Assembly: GCA_013368325.1 (NCBI GenBank) | Contig: JAACJK010000163.1 | Span: 806,001-870,000, forward strand | DNA from: Ephemerocybe angulata | Taxonomy: Eukaryota; Basidiomycota; Agaricomycetes; Agaricales; Psathyrellaceae | DNA: 64,000 nt | Reading direction: 5' to 3' | In this document: in pieces, positions 35,575 through 45,679 of the stretch | Layout: the number at the start of each line of letters is the position of its first letter | How positions within the stretch are numbered: position 1 is the stretch's first letter | The notes under the pieces: model-generated | What the model saw: only the letters and a program-made list of their open reading frames with translations | Database searches by the model: none | What the model was told of the DNA's origin: nothing | Made by a program: the position numbers and the translations under genes

Positions 35575-36799
35575 TCAAGCAATCTCATCGAGAACGTCGT
35601 CGATCTCGGCGGGGGTGAGGCCATCGTTCTTGTTAAATGCTTCCAACGCATGGGCGACGGCCTTCATCGACGGGCGCCCTGCTGGATTGAGAGTCCAGCA
35701 GTGCAGAAGAATCCTCCAAAGTCCATCCGCGAAGGTAATTGGGCGCTGAGGTAGTTCACGCTTCAAAAGAGTGAATATAACGGTTGGATCGAAGTTAATG
35801 GTGTGGTATGGGACTTTTCCTGTCTTGACCTAGGGATATTCAATGTCAGGAGGTGTTGTAATGAGCGGTGCGTAGACTTGCCTGCAATATGGTCATCCCA
35901 AATGCCCAGGTGTCGGAGGCCCTTGTAAGGGGTGGTAACTCTTCCTCCTCCTCTAAGGAAGCTACGACAAGCTCATAAGCCAGCCACCTGTAGCTTCCCC
36001 CGGTGGACTTTGTCGTGAACCCCCTCATCTCCAAAATCCTAGAAAGCCCAAAGTCGGCCAGACATACGTGTCCCTCATCATTAACGAGAATATTAGACTA
36101 TGGATTAAGACGAGTCAGTGTCAGTCAAGACCGGTGCCTAATTAATTGAACCTGCCGCTTTGATGTCGCCATGTATTATCGAGTGAGGTTCAAGGGAGTG
36201 AAGATAGGCCAGCGCCTCAGCCGCTTCAGCCAACTTTGCATGGCAAGTATATGAGGCCCTGTATCAGAGGAGAGATAGGTGTTTCACTTGCCAGTCTGAT
36301 GGCATTGGCATCGGGATAGCTCTCCAGGTAGTTCACCAGATTGCCATTGACATAGTAGGGGCATACAAGGGCAGGCGAGCCAGGCTGTCCATGGCCCACG
36401 TTGAATGATATCCCAATGAATGGGGTTATAGACGGATGGGACAGCTGGCTCCAGACCTTGCCCTCCCTCACGAGTTTCTGGTAAAGATGACGATGAGGAA
36501 AGCCATGCATATTGGGGATAAATGGAACGCTATAGCCACGTCGTTTCTCTCTTTGACATACTCCGGATCGTCGGTGTACGTCCTTATGACCTTCACTGCG
36601 ACCTGTTGAACCAATGAGCTTGGAGCCGATGATAGTCGTGATGATGAGCGATTCCTACCAGTGCCCCCGATGTTTGGTCTTTGAATTTGCCTCGCCAGAT
36701 GTCAGCGAAGCCTCCAAAGGCGAACGGGGCAGTGTCGACGATGTCTATCTGTCCTGAAAGATCTGGCAAGCCCGCCGTAGAATAAAGAGGCCCAGACAT
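35575..36799 (-). CDS. Protein kinase, Agaricomycete TKL-like
   Basis: Starts MSGPLYSTAGLPDLSGQIDI at 36799. Motifs in order: FAFGGFADIWRGKFK (glycine loop), VAVKVIRT (catalytic Lys), EGKVWSQLSHPSITPFIG, the hinge region ALVCPYYVNGNLVNYLE, HGDIKA (catalytic loop, Arg of HRD replaced by Gly), NILVNDEGHVCLADFGLS (DFG), SYRWLAYELV (APE-like) and SDTWAFGMTILQ. The C-lobe has WRILLHCWTLNPAGRPSMKA and the protein ends DDVLDEIA. HGDIK-type kinases are a large Agaricomycete class. The catalytic loop is divided by an intron that appears to use a GC donor (36155-36098 on the minus strand). All core catalytic residues are present, so it is probably active. Confidence 0.87.
36098..36155 (-). other. Probable GC-AG intron in the kinase gene
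   Basis: The coding frame reads HGDIKA up to 36156 and resumes at 36097 with SNILVNDEG. A GT donor (one base downstream of GCAG) gives a stop in the next exon, whereas a GC donor (GCAGGT, close to the GCAAGT consensus) with AG acceptor (CATAG) gives a perfect in-frame catalytic loop. The intron is 58 nt. Confidence 0.6.
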
Positions 36800-37000
36800 T
36801 TCTAGAGAATGGGAGTGGTCTGCTTCAGCCTCTCAAGAGCTGCCTGTATATAAACTTTGGCCCTTTGGGCCTGGGATCCACAGAATCACTAGTTAGAGGC
36901 TTCTCAGTAGATTGAAGATAGAGAAAAGGTGATCGATCAGGGTCATGTACCAAAACGTAAACCACTCAATTACAAATATTCCGCGAAATTGGTCCTGCGA

Positions 37001-37021
37001 GTTGAACGTTGAACATTGAAC
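37001..37021. repeat. Short tandem repeat GTTGAAC
   Basis: Three tandem 7-mers, GTTGAAC, GTTGAAC and ATTGAAC, followed by GTTGG, a partial fourth copy. Located 22 bases left of the palindrome. Confidence 0.85.
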
Positions 37022-37043
37022 GTTGGTAAGCGCCGGTGAAATA

Positions 37044-37075
37044 TCAATGAGATGGCACCGGTGACATCTCATTGA
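37044..37075. repeat. 32-bp near-perfect palindrome
   Basis: The arms TCAATGAGATG and CATCTCATTGA are exact reverse complements. They flank G-CACCGGTG-A, whose central 8 bases are also self-complementary. Only the G/A pair at 37055/37064 mismatches, so 30 of 32 bases pair. About 245 bases upstream of the kinase start codon. Confidence 0.9.
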
Positions 37076-37360
37076 TTCGACAGAGATGAAGTTATTTCGA
37101 TCTCACTGCTCAGTGCCCTTTTCCCTCAGGTTTATGCACGCTTTAGGCTGCAGGCACTGCATGATCACTCGATCTAATGCCTCGGCTCTCTCTCCTTATT
37201 ATCGGTTTTAGAAGGTAATGCAAAGGGTGCTCCGAAAAATTTGATTGCTCGACTATTTCCAGAAACGGACTTCTAATGAGGTCTTCCATTTATCAGTGTA
37301 TTTGTATTTGAGAGGGACGACGAGCGGAACCTAAGTGTTTAACCTCTGCATTGGCAACAT

Positions 37361-38542
37361 TTAGTACACAGTATTACGATAAGTAGCGAGGGCTGCTTGC
37401 AATCGTGCAGCCTGGCCGGGAGTGAACTGGTTCATGCACGAGTCGTCGGAATAATCCATGAAGTTGTCTACCAGGTTATATGTGAGGCGCAATCGCGATC
37501 GAGAGAAAGTGTTGACTCACGGATAGGATCAGCACCAGGACTGGAGCAGGTATCGCGATTGGCAGGGCAGCCGTAAGCAGGGCTAGCCTCAGCAGGCGTG
37601 TCATCCACGCCGTCGCCAGAGCCACTACAGCCTCCTTGGAACGTGTGATACAGGCCGACCCAATGCCCAGCCTCGTGGGTCAAAGTCTGGAGTGGCGAGC
37701 AATGGGATACAGATTAGAACAATGGATTGATAACGGAGCATAAGTACGGACCTGACCAAGGTCGTAGGGGACGGCGGTGCCTCCAGGGACAGAGGAATAA
37801 AGAATGACGACACCGTCGTCGGAAGGTTTGCTTTGATAGTCCCAAGGGAACGTGGCATATCCCAGAAGACCGGCAGCAGAACCCGAATTAAACCTGACGG
37901 TTGGTCAGTTCTGAGTCTGCCTGAAAGTATAGATAGTAGTAGTCTTACCCTACGGTGTAAACATTGAGATCTTCAGCGGCACCTTTCCGCAACGACGTCT
38001 TCATCGCCGTTTGTTGAGTGGTGCTGGGACCGGCCCGATTGAACCAGTCCGAATTAACCGTTCGGTCCGTTCCAGCCAGAACCCAAGAAAGGCCAGTACT
38101 CGCATAAGCAGTATTCATAACTGAGATGGAGGCAGCAATTTGGGAATCACTGTTGCCTTGATGAGGCTTTGATCATTGATTCTCTTATTTAAGTTAACTT
38201 ACGGGATGTTGCCACCACTAAGAGTGCTGTCCTTGCTGACAACGTGCCAATAGACCTGTGGAATTACTCAGCCAACAACAACGGTGGGTGGCACAGGGGA
38301 GACCAACCTTGACGGGTACGCCGGCCGCGACGGAGAATGGGGCTTTGTTAGCAGAGAAGTGAGCCTCTGCCTTAACCTTTTCAGCCTCAGAGATGGACGT
38401 TCCACATGTCCTAGAGAGAGAGAGAGAGATGAGGTGGCTGATGATGAAAGAAGTGATAGGTAATATCAGACCTTCGGGTTGGGGGCGCAGCGAAGGCTGA
38501 CGCCACGCCGAGAGAAAGGCTGAAGAGCTTGGAAAGGAGCAT
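37361..38542 (-). CDS. Secreted M43-family metalloprotease (MEP1-like)
   Basis: Zinc metallopeptidase of the pappalysin-like M43 family, probably secreted. The signal peptide at the start is [20 protein letters not shown]. The mature region has [18 protein letters not shown], then [28 protein letters not shown] and [20 protein letters not shown]. The zinc site [13 protein letters not shown] fits HExxHxxGxxH. A Cys/Gly loop follows ([17 protein letters not shown]), and [19 protein letters not shown] is the Met-turn segment. The end is ATYRNTVY. Length of about 280 residues matches fungal MEP1-like enzymes. About six introns. All zinc ligands are present, so it should be active. Confidence 0.93.
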
Positions 38543-39627
38543 TTCAAAGGAAAGAAGAGGCCAAGAAACTTGGTCTTTGCTGAAGAGTCCGAGCAAGTCA
38601 CTTGCCCTATTTAAACATACTTCATTCGCGTGGAAAGGGAAAACCCTTTTTCACTCTGGCAGATTCTAATGGGTGAGGAAGTCGCAATCATGACCCCGAT
38701 ACGGCGACGAGCATCCGTTGACGGCAAAACAGAAGTATACGGCAGGATAGATATCTCGTGCTCCGACGTGTACACGAGGGAAGAGCGCATTATCAGCATA
38801 TGTTCTCCTTCTGGGATCAAGGAGCGATATCCCATATAGAGAAAGCTTAGTACCTTGAGCTTTCGTGCGGTTTAAGTTCCTATAGAAGCTAGCCACCCCG
38901 TACTGAAATGCGCTTTAGATCATAGTTCTCTGGCACAGAACCCGAAGAATCAGCACATTCGGACACACGACGGGATGCATTGTGACCTATCGAGACCTGG
39001 CGTTAGTTTTCATTGCGGCAGGAGGGGATTCTTACTCACAGAAGCCTCCTTTGGTAATTTGTCGGGAAAAAGGCAACCTTCAGTCATCGTCCGACAGTGC
39101 CGAGTCAAAGCCAGATAGCCAGTCAATCATATAGATATGGTTTCGCGTGTATAGTTTGCCGCCATACTGGGTGGTTCAGGCTTTCCACCAAGATTTCGGC
39201 GTGTCAATTTGGAGAGCAAAACGATCCTGCTTGGATGCAGTAGCCCAGGAGAAGCGCCTCAGTTCAGCATAGAACCAAAACGGAAAGATTTCCATTCGTC
39301 TCTGGATACTTTTCGATGTCGATACACAATGCGCTTCCAGCATCGTGGTCACTGTTAGTGTCAGAGGAGGCGGCCAAGGCACAGCCACGAATTAAAGCTG
39401 TGGAACAAGCCTGAATCACTGATCCGCAGCGACTCGGTTTCACACCACGGCCGTGCACTGTGGGCACGGGTTGTGCACGACGACAATGCAAGGCTCTCCA
39501 AGATAAACGTTCGAACTTCAAAGTCAAGACACCCTGGCCAGCTACACACTAAATTCGACGACTGTGGCGCGACAGAATACAATACCTTAAAACAGCCATA
39601 GAGGCCCCCGCATTCCCCCTTAACACC
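38543..39627. other. Divergent intergenic region
   Basis: Between the divergent metalloprotease and hydrolase genes. Several short frames on both strands, the largest about 87 codons, have no recognisable pattern. Nothing else supported. The last 100 bases before 39628 should include the hydrolase promoter. Confidence 0.4.
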
Positions 39628-42600
39628 ATGCCTAATGCGCTCACAAGAGATGTGGGATTCAAGATTGGCCCCGTTCTATGGGAAGTCTTAGCCAAGCACT
39701 ACTTCGAACGGCGGAAACCAGACGGAAATCAGGAGCAGCCAGTGAAACTGAGGAAGGATGAGATTCTCTTCGACGAAGCATTCACTATAGTAAAGGTGAG
39801 CGCCTATCATATTCAAGTTGAGGTGAAATCCACTAAACAATCATACCAAGTCGTTCTTGAACATAGCGGTGTGGTAAGATGGACTTCGAATTGCAGGAGC
39901 CCAAACTAATAAAGTATCCCTGTTTTAGGCACACAGTTGAAGACCTTCAAGGTAGGTCCCAGCAAAAGGCGTCCTCACAGTAGTCATTAAACAAGCGCCC
40001 TAGCCTTCTCCAACACACGTACCCCATCCCCTCCTTGGGTGAAGGTCGTCAGAATGTTTGTTCCTATGTCTTCGTGTGACCAGGCTGCCTCCCTTCTCAT
40101 CCAAGTCCTTGGGGGCGAAGAGTTCTGCCGGCAATTGGTCGGGGGCATCAAGTGGTGGCAAGTAAGAGGCGTGAACGGGTATGTCAGTTTGCGTGGTGGG
40201 GGTCCTCCATCTGACAAACTACTCCGCACAGAGTTGACGGCCAATGGATCGTTGCAAAGAAAGATTGGAAGGAAGCCAAACGGCGTGACAAGCAACGCCG
40301 CGAGTCGCAGCCTCCCCAAGAGCGGAAGGAATCGACTTCAACCTCAGGCGAAGAGGATAATGAAACGTACAATAAAGATATGGATGCCATGCGTTGTATC
40401 TTATTTCTCCATGGAGGTGGGTCCCTGCTCGTTCAACTTTGTATCAATGATATTAACGGATGGCTAAGGGGGTTACTATTTCGGCAGTGTCGACCAGGAG
40501 AGGTTTGTAGTACCCGTAATCAATGAGCATCGCCTTTGCTCATACCCAACATTAGATATAGCATCCAGCGACTCGCTAGGAAGATCAACGGACGGGTTTT
40601 CGGTATGTCCCCAGACCCAACAGCCTACTTGACACAATCCATTCACACTCTATAGCCATTAATTACCGACTTGCGCCCCAGTACCCATTCCCTTGTGCTC
40701 TGCAAGACGCCCTAGCAGCCTGTGTGTTCATATACATCCCTCTGCTGGAGAAAGCATTGGCTAATCCGAGTTACAGATCTGTATCTCATCCGGCCACCCA
40801 TTGATTGTCCTCATAAGCCTGTTGATCCTGCACACATTGTCATCGCCGGTGATTCGGCTGGTGGAGGGTTGTCTCTTGCCCTTCTCCAGGTAATACGCGA
40901 TACGGGGCTACCGGCTCCAGCTGGAGGCCTGTTGATATCTCCTTGGTGTGACCTCACGCATTCATTCCCGAGTATACACACCAACACCGTAACGGTATGT
41001 GTTTTGTCAAACCACACTTTGAACAATATCATAACAACCCCTGAAGGACGTTATTCCTGACTGTGGTCTCTCTTTTCACAAACCGAGTACCCTATGGCCT
41101 CCCCCCTCTGAAGAGGTCTCCAGTCGTGTACACGCATCTCTTCGACAGCGAGTTCAGCACGCATTTAAGTTCGACGATGACACGCCGCCGTTCGATGAGG
41201 CAGCGACTTTGATTCCTAAACAGGATGCAACGGTCGCTCCTCCCAATCTATACCCTGGCCAGCAGGTAAATGTTGGTTCGACTACCAACCTCCCTCCGGT
41301 GGATCCTCAGCATTCGATACGGTCACGCAAAATCTCACTCACTACGGAATCCAACGAGAAGCTTGAAATCAACAGACAAATACATTTCTACGCGGAGAAC
41401 TCCCTCATCACGCACCCTCTAATCAGCGCTTCACTCTCCTACCTTGGTGGATTACCACCACTTTTCTTCATCGCTGGCGATAAAGAGGTACTGAGGGACG
41501 AAGTGATCTATACGTAAGTCCTGCGGACATCCATTTGTGAACCAGCAAAGACTTACATAGACATGACAGTGCGCACAAAGCGGCTAATCCTGAGAAGTAC
41601 CCGATACCGGAGCGCTCAAAGCAACTGTATCCTGCTCTGAGAAACCTCAAGCCCGAAGACATGAAGCCCTCTTCAGTCCACCTTCAAGTTTGGGACGGTT
41701 CGTTAATATTTCTTAACTATTTTGCATTCATAACTAATACGAATGTCTAGACGCCCCTCATGTGCTTCCGATCTTATTTTCTTTCACAACTCCTGCTAAA
41801 TTCTGCTTCCGCGCCATGGCCACCTTCTGCAAATTTGTCACTAACATGCCGCCCTCTCCCCCTATGGCATCGCCTACACCTTTCACCTCCACTACCCCAG
41901 AGCCAATTCTGCACGACGCAATGTTCACAGAAACACCGCCCTCTGGGCCGACCCGGCAGAGCTCTCTAAGTCCCGATCAAGGTGGCATGGGCAATTTGAC
42001 CCGGAGATTCTCTTCTAGCATGTCCCGTGCTTCGACTTTCATCCGCCACCGCAGTCTGAGTGCAGTGCCTACAGTCAATCGTAGCCCTGAAAGCACACTG
42101 AATGGCGGCGAGCTCAGCCCCCGTCCTGGAACAAGTCAGAGTCGGTTTGAGTCTCCTCCAGTATCGGCCTCCCTGCCTCCACCGCCGAGGCAACCGTTGA
42201 GCGCGAGCACTGACACCGATGTGGGGGGTCCACGGTTCACCCTCTCCGCACCCCACGTCCACACACCTGGAGAGCACTTCGCTGGAGAACCTTCAACGTA
42301 CTCTCACGTCAAAGTGAGTATCTTTGCGAAACTCAATACAATCGCTTCTAACTGTTTACATCTTACCTTCAGGACGTAAAGAACTGGGACTGTGGTATGA
42401 TCAGGGAGCGTGTTGGCATTGATGGTGTGATTCGGCCTTTGGAGCCAGAAGAAGCGCTCGACGCGACGACGGTGCCTGTCGATATCATTGGGAAGATGTC
42501 TGAACGCACGATGCGCCGGTGCATCGATTTTCAGGACAGGTTCGACAAGAAGTTCGCGCATACGTACAAGCACGTGGAGAAGCACCGCAAGAGGAACCTA

Positions 42601-43086
42601 GAGAGGTCGAAGAAGGATACGATAAAGCAGCTCAGCCAGCTTAGGAACACGATCCTGAGCCAAGGTACCAAATCCAGCGGTAGTGGGGAGCCAAGCGAGC
42701 AGAAGAAGCCCGGGTCGGATGAAAGCTACAAGCAGTTCTTGTTGTCTTCCTCGGGGTGGGGCTGGGCCTGGGCGCTGGACGAGCACGAGCGCCCTCCGCC
42801 GTCGAGCATCGTTTCCAGGCGCGACACGGACGAGGCGAGGAAGCTTGCGGCGGTCGCCGATCTCTCCTTAGGCGGGGCAGACTCTACGTTTACCGGCAAC
42901 AATCTTTGGTCGGTGGTGGTCAATTTCTTGACAATCACGCCTGGGAAATCGAGGCTCGCCAAGTCGCCAAGCCGAGAGCCAAAAGCGTCTCCGAAGAAGC
43001 AGTCGAGTCTATTCAAGCTTCCTAAATTCAAGTTTGGCTCGGAACCTCAGCAGCATAAGGCTGTGGGAGAGGAACCGACAGGTTAG
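39628..43086 (+). CDS. HSL-type alpha/beta hydrolase with long C-terminal extension
   Basis: Large serine hydrolase of the hormone-sensitive-lipase class. Starts [20 protein letters not shown]. After a basic, charged N-terminal region ([18 protein letters not shown]), [14 protein letters not shown] gives the HGGG oxyanion motif across an intron. [19 protein letters not shown] follows. The nucleophile motif is [11 protein letters not shown], and later [16 protein letters not shown] (acid) and DAPHVLPI (His). After the hydrolase core come about 400 residues of low-complexity Ser/Pro sequence plus a helical segment ([20 protein letters not shown] with [17 protein letters not shown]) and a basic Ser/Lys tail near the C-terminus. 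About eleven introns. The extension has no recognised domain. Confidence 0.85.
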
Positions 43087-43558
43087 AATGCTAGAAGCGC
43101 CCAAATCATGGAACAAATCACGAACATTTGGTTTGGATCTATGTAGAAGTCATACTTGAAGATAATGGACACAGTTTGATCGATTCAGAGGATACTTAGT
43201 CGGTCATGATGTTGTAGTGCTTCCATGTAATTTATAGTTTGGTTCATATTGTGTACAGAATAATAGAACGCGATGTGTCATGCAGGGCTCATGTCAGAGT
43301 GATAAAAAACACTTCAAGGCTGTTTCCACATTCTCACCAACCTGTCTTGTGCAAACCCGTACATCAAGAAGGAGAAAATGGGTTCCCTTATCGCAACCCA
43401 GCTCATGAGGGGCGCAAGCCGCCCCGTGGTGCCGGGCGAGACTGGGCGGCTATACTAAGCGCCGTGTCGGCAACGCCCTTTAGACGCAATTTAGATGAGT
43501 AAGTCGGCGATACATTGAGTAGAGTAACAAGCAAAACAGGTAAGGATGTTTATGTGCT
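43087..43558. other. Convergent gap
   Basis: Between the hydrolase gene and the APH-fold gene, which are convergent. No coding pattern recognised in either strand. Confidence 0.4.
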
Positions 43559-45060
43559 TTACAACCTCGCTTTACGCTCTAATTGAATTCCTTCGTCTTC
43601 CAAAACGGCCTTCGCCAGCTTTCCAACAGCAGGGAACATTTTGACGTGAAGGTGGGCTTGCTCAGAACTGGCTTGACGACGGGCAAAGCGAGCAGCGATA
43701 CCCTGCGAAATGACTGCGAGCTACAGAACACCTAAGCTACTGGCAGCCATGAAAGGGGGCGAGGCGACTTACCCGGAACAGCATCCAGCTGCGAACGAAG
43801 ATCATCTCGGTAATGGGGTAAGGCTGGTTTGTGAGTCTGCAGTATTCCCTCTCGAGGTCTTCCAAGGGGATGGGTACGTCCTTGGTGGTGTTCTTGAAGC
43901 CTCGAAGGGTGAAAGGGGCACCGGCTGGGATGTGCTTCAAGTCGATGGCCCAGGGTTGCGTCAAGTTACCGAGATCTGAAAGCTGATTCGAAGGTCAGTT
44001 TGGCTATTTAGGGATGAGCGAGGTGTCTGCGTACAGGACTGCCCAAGGTGCACAGCTCCCAGTCGAGCATGCCAATGACACGGTTTTCCGTTGGGTGGAA
44101 GACGAGGTTGTCGAGCTTGTAGTCGCCATGGACGATGCGGAGGCCAAGCTTCTTCTCGTCAGGCAGGTTGGAGCGGTACCATTCGACGAGCTCATTGAAG
44201 AAGGGGATGTTGCCAGTCTTGTGCTGGGTCTCTACGTCAACGACCTCAGCTTGGATGGCGGAGACCTTGCTCAGTGACTTGATTTGGCGAGGGAAATAGT
44301 CGGTCGAGGGACCAAAGTTGCCGAGACCGACCTGGTGGGGGTCCACGGAGCCAAGGGCAGCGAGGGCTTGAATAGCGGAGAGCCAGCTGATGGAAACCAG
44401 TTCTCAGATGGACGGATGCAAAGAGGGTGATTGCGACGTACCACTCTCGGCGGTCCTGAGGAGCAACTTCCAACATCTTGACATCGGTGAAGATACGGCC
44501 ATCCAAGAACTCCATGATGTAGAACGAGGTGCCAATTACTGAGGAGTCTTCGCACAGGTTAATGGGCTCGGGAACGGGTACCCTGTTCTCCGGTGGGGTT
44601 GCGGGGTGGGTGTTGTGCTTGTGCAGAGCGGCGAGCACCTTATATTCGCGCTCTACCTGGTGGGCGGTGCTCGACATGAGCTGTCCGGCTGGTTTCTTGC
44701 GCAAGACGAAGCGTGTCTTGCTGTACACCTTCGTCTGAGTACTTGCTCAGTGGTAGGGGAGAGGGAACGTACTTGGCATCGGTGAGGAAGTAGGTGGGGT
44801 TTGACTAGCCCATAATGGGTCAGCGAGGTGATCGTCTGAGCGACACAGACAAACATACCTGTCCAAACTACACCAGTATTCAATGAGTTGAGCGCACGAC
44901 TGCGGGTTATAGGGCTTACCTTGAACTGCTTAACATCAACAGGGGCTTTAATGCCCGGGGTATGCTTCCTGAGGTAGTCGTTCAGGCTATCCACGTCGAT
45001 GTTTGCCCGAATCTCTCCAAACTCTCCACCAATCTTCTTTTTCGGCGACTCTGCAGACAT
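43559..45060 (-). CDS. APH-fold phosphotransferase (ACAD10/11 kinase-domain-like)
   Basis: Aminoglycoside-phosphotransferase-fold kinase resembling the N-terminal kinase module of animal ACAD10/11 and related bacterial and fungal stand-alone proteins. Starts [20 protein letters not shown] at 45060. After [20 protein letters not shown] comes [20 protein letters not shown] with the ATP-binding Lys. [16 protein letters not shown] is the hinge. [20 protein letters not shown] is the catalytic HGDxxxxN and [13 protein letters not shown] the second Asp motif. [14 protein letters not shown] follows. The protein ends ERKARL. About nine introns. The likely substrate is a small hydroxylated molecule rather than an antibiotic, as inference from the ACAD10/11 link. 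Divergent from the Hsp70 gene. Confidence 0.87.
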
Positions 45061-45679
45061 TGTTCGAGAGGGGACGGGGGAAGGATGAGCTCGATTTCAA
45101 CTTCAAGAATCAAGGTCATTAGCAGGCTATTGGACCCGGATTCGGCAACTTAATCGCCGGTATGAAAGTCGGGGTACAGTCGCGGGTCTTCATCTCGAGA
45201 AAGGGTCTTGAACGACGGGCAGGGCTCAGGAGACTGTCGGTGTGTCTCTGTCGGGCCTTGGCGCTCTGACGTGTCCCGGGGCTGACCGATGCTCAATGTC
45301 GCCTCTGATGTGCCTTGCGGGCTACTGCCGAAGGAATACTCCCGAAGGACGTTGAAGACGGGCGCTAGACGGTGTTGGGGCCTTGCTCAACGTCGGCAGG
45401 ACATGCGTAGGGCACCGGCACAACTGTGTTCATCATCGAGCCCAACCGAAGCGAAAATGGTGAGCTGCAGTGACTCGACGGTTCTGCAGCATTCCCTGGC
45501 TCCCGGACTCTGGGGTAGCAGCAGCCAATCAGAGGGCCCCAGCGCGACGATCACATGATGGCGGGGATTCTCGAAGGTTCGGCTGATTCCGTCGGCAAGC
45601 GAGACAGCGGTTTCGTACGGCGGGTTTAAATTTTCGGTATTTTACTTCTTTCTCCTCATCTTCCTTCTCCCAAAACATC
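45061..45679 (+). promoter_or_regulatory. Hsp70 promoter with heat-shock element
   Basis: Shared upstream region of the APH-fold gene and the Hsp70 gene. Toward the Hsp70 side it holds a CCAAT box at 45535-45539, a perfect three-unit heat-shock element at 45568-45580 (TTCtcGAAggTTC) and TTTAAA at 45625-45630, about 50 bases before the ATG at 45680. Confidence 0.7.
45568..45580. promoter_or_regulatory. Heat-shock element (TTCnnGAAnnTTC)
   Basis: TTCTCGAAGGTTC matches three alternating nTTCn/nGAAn units with exact 2-base spacing, the canonical Hsf1 site. It lies about 100 bases upstream of the Hsp70 start codon, where a functional element is expected. Confidence 0.8.

Larger units (their letters stand above)
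36800..37360. promoter_or_regulatory. Kinase upstream region with palindrome and tandem repeat
   Basis: No gene seen. This intergenic stretch lies upstream of the kinase start and downstream of the metalloprotease stop. It contains a 7-bp tandem repeat (37001-37021) and a 32-bp near-perfect palindrome (37044-37075), each listed separately. Confidence 0.5.

Noticed and set aside
38630..38839. Short plus-strand frame beside the metalloprotease promoter
   Set aside because: Has a matching-length frame on the opposite strand and no recognisable family.
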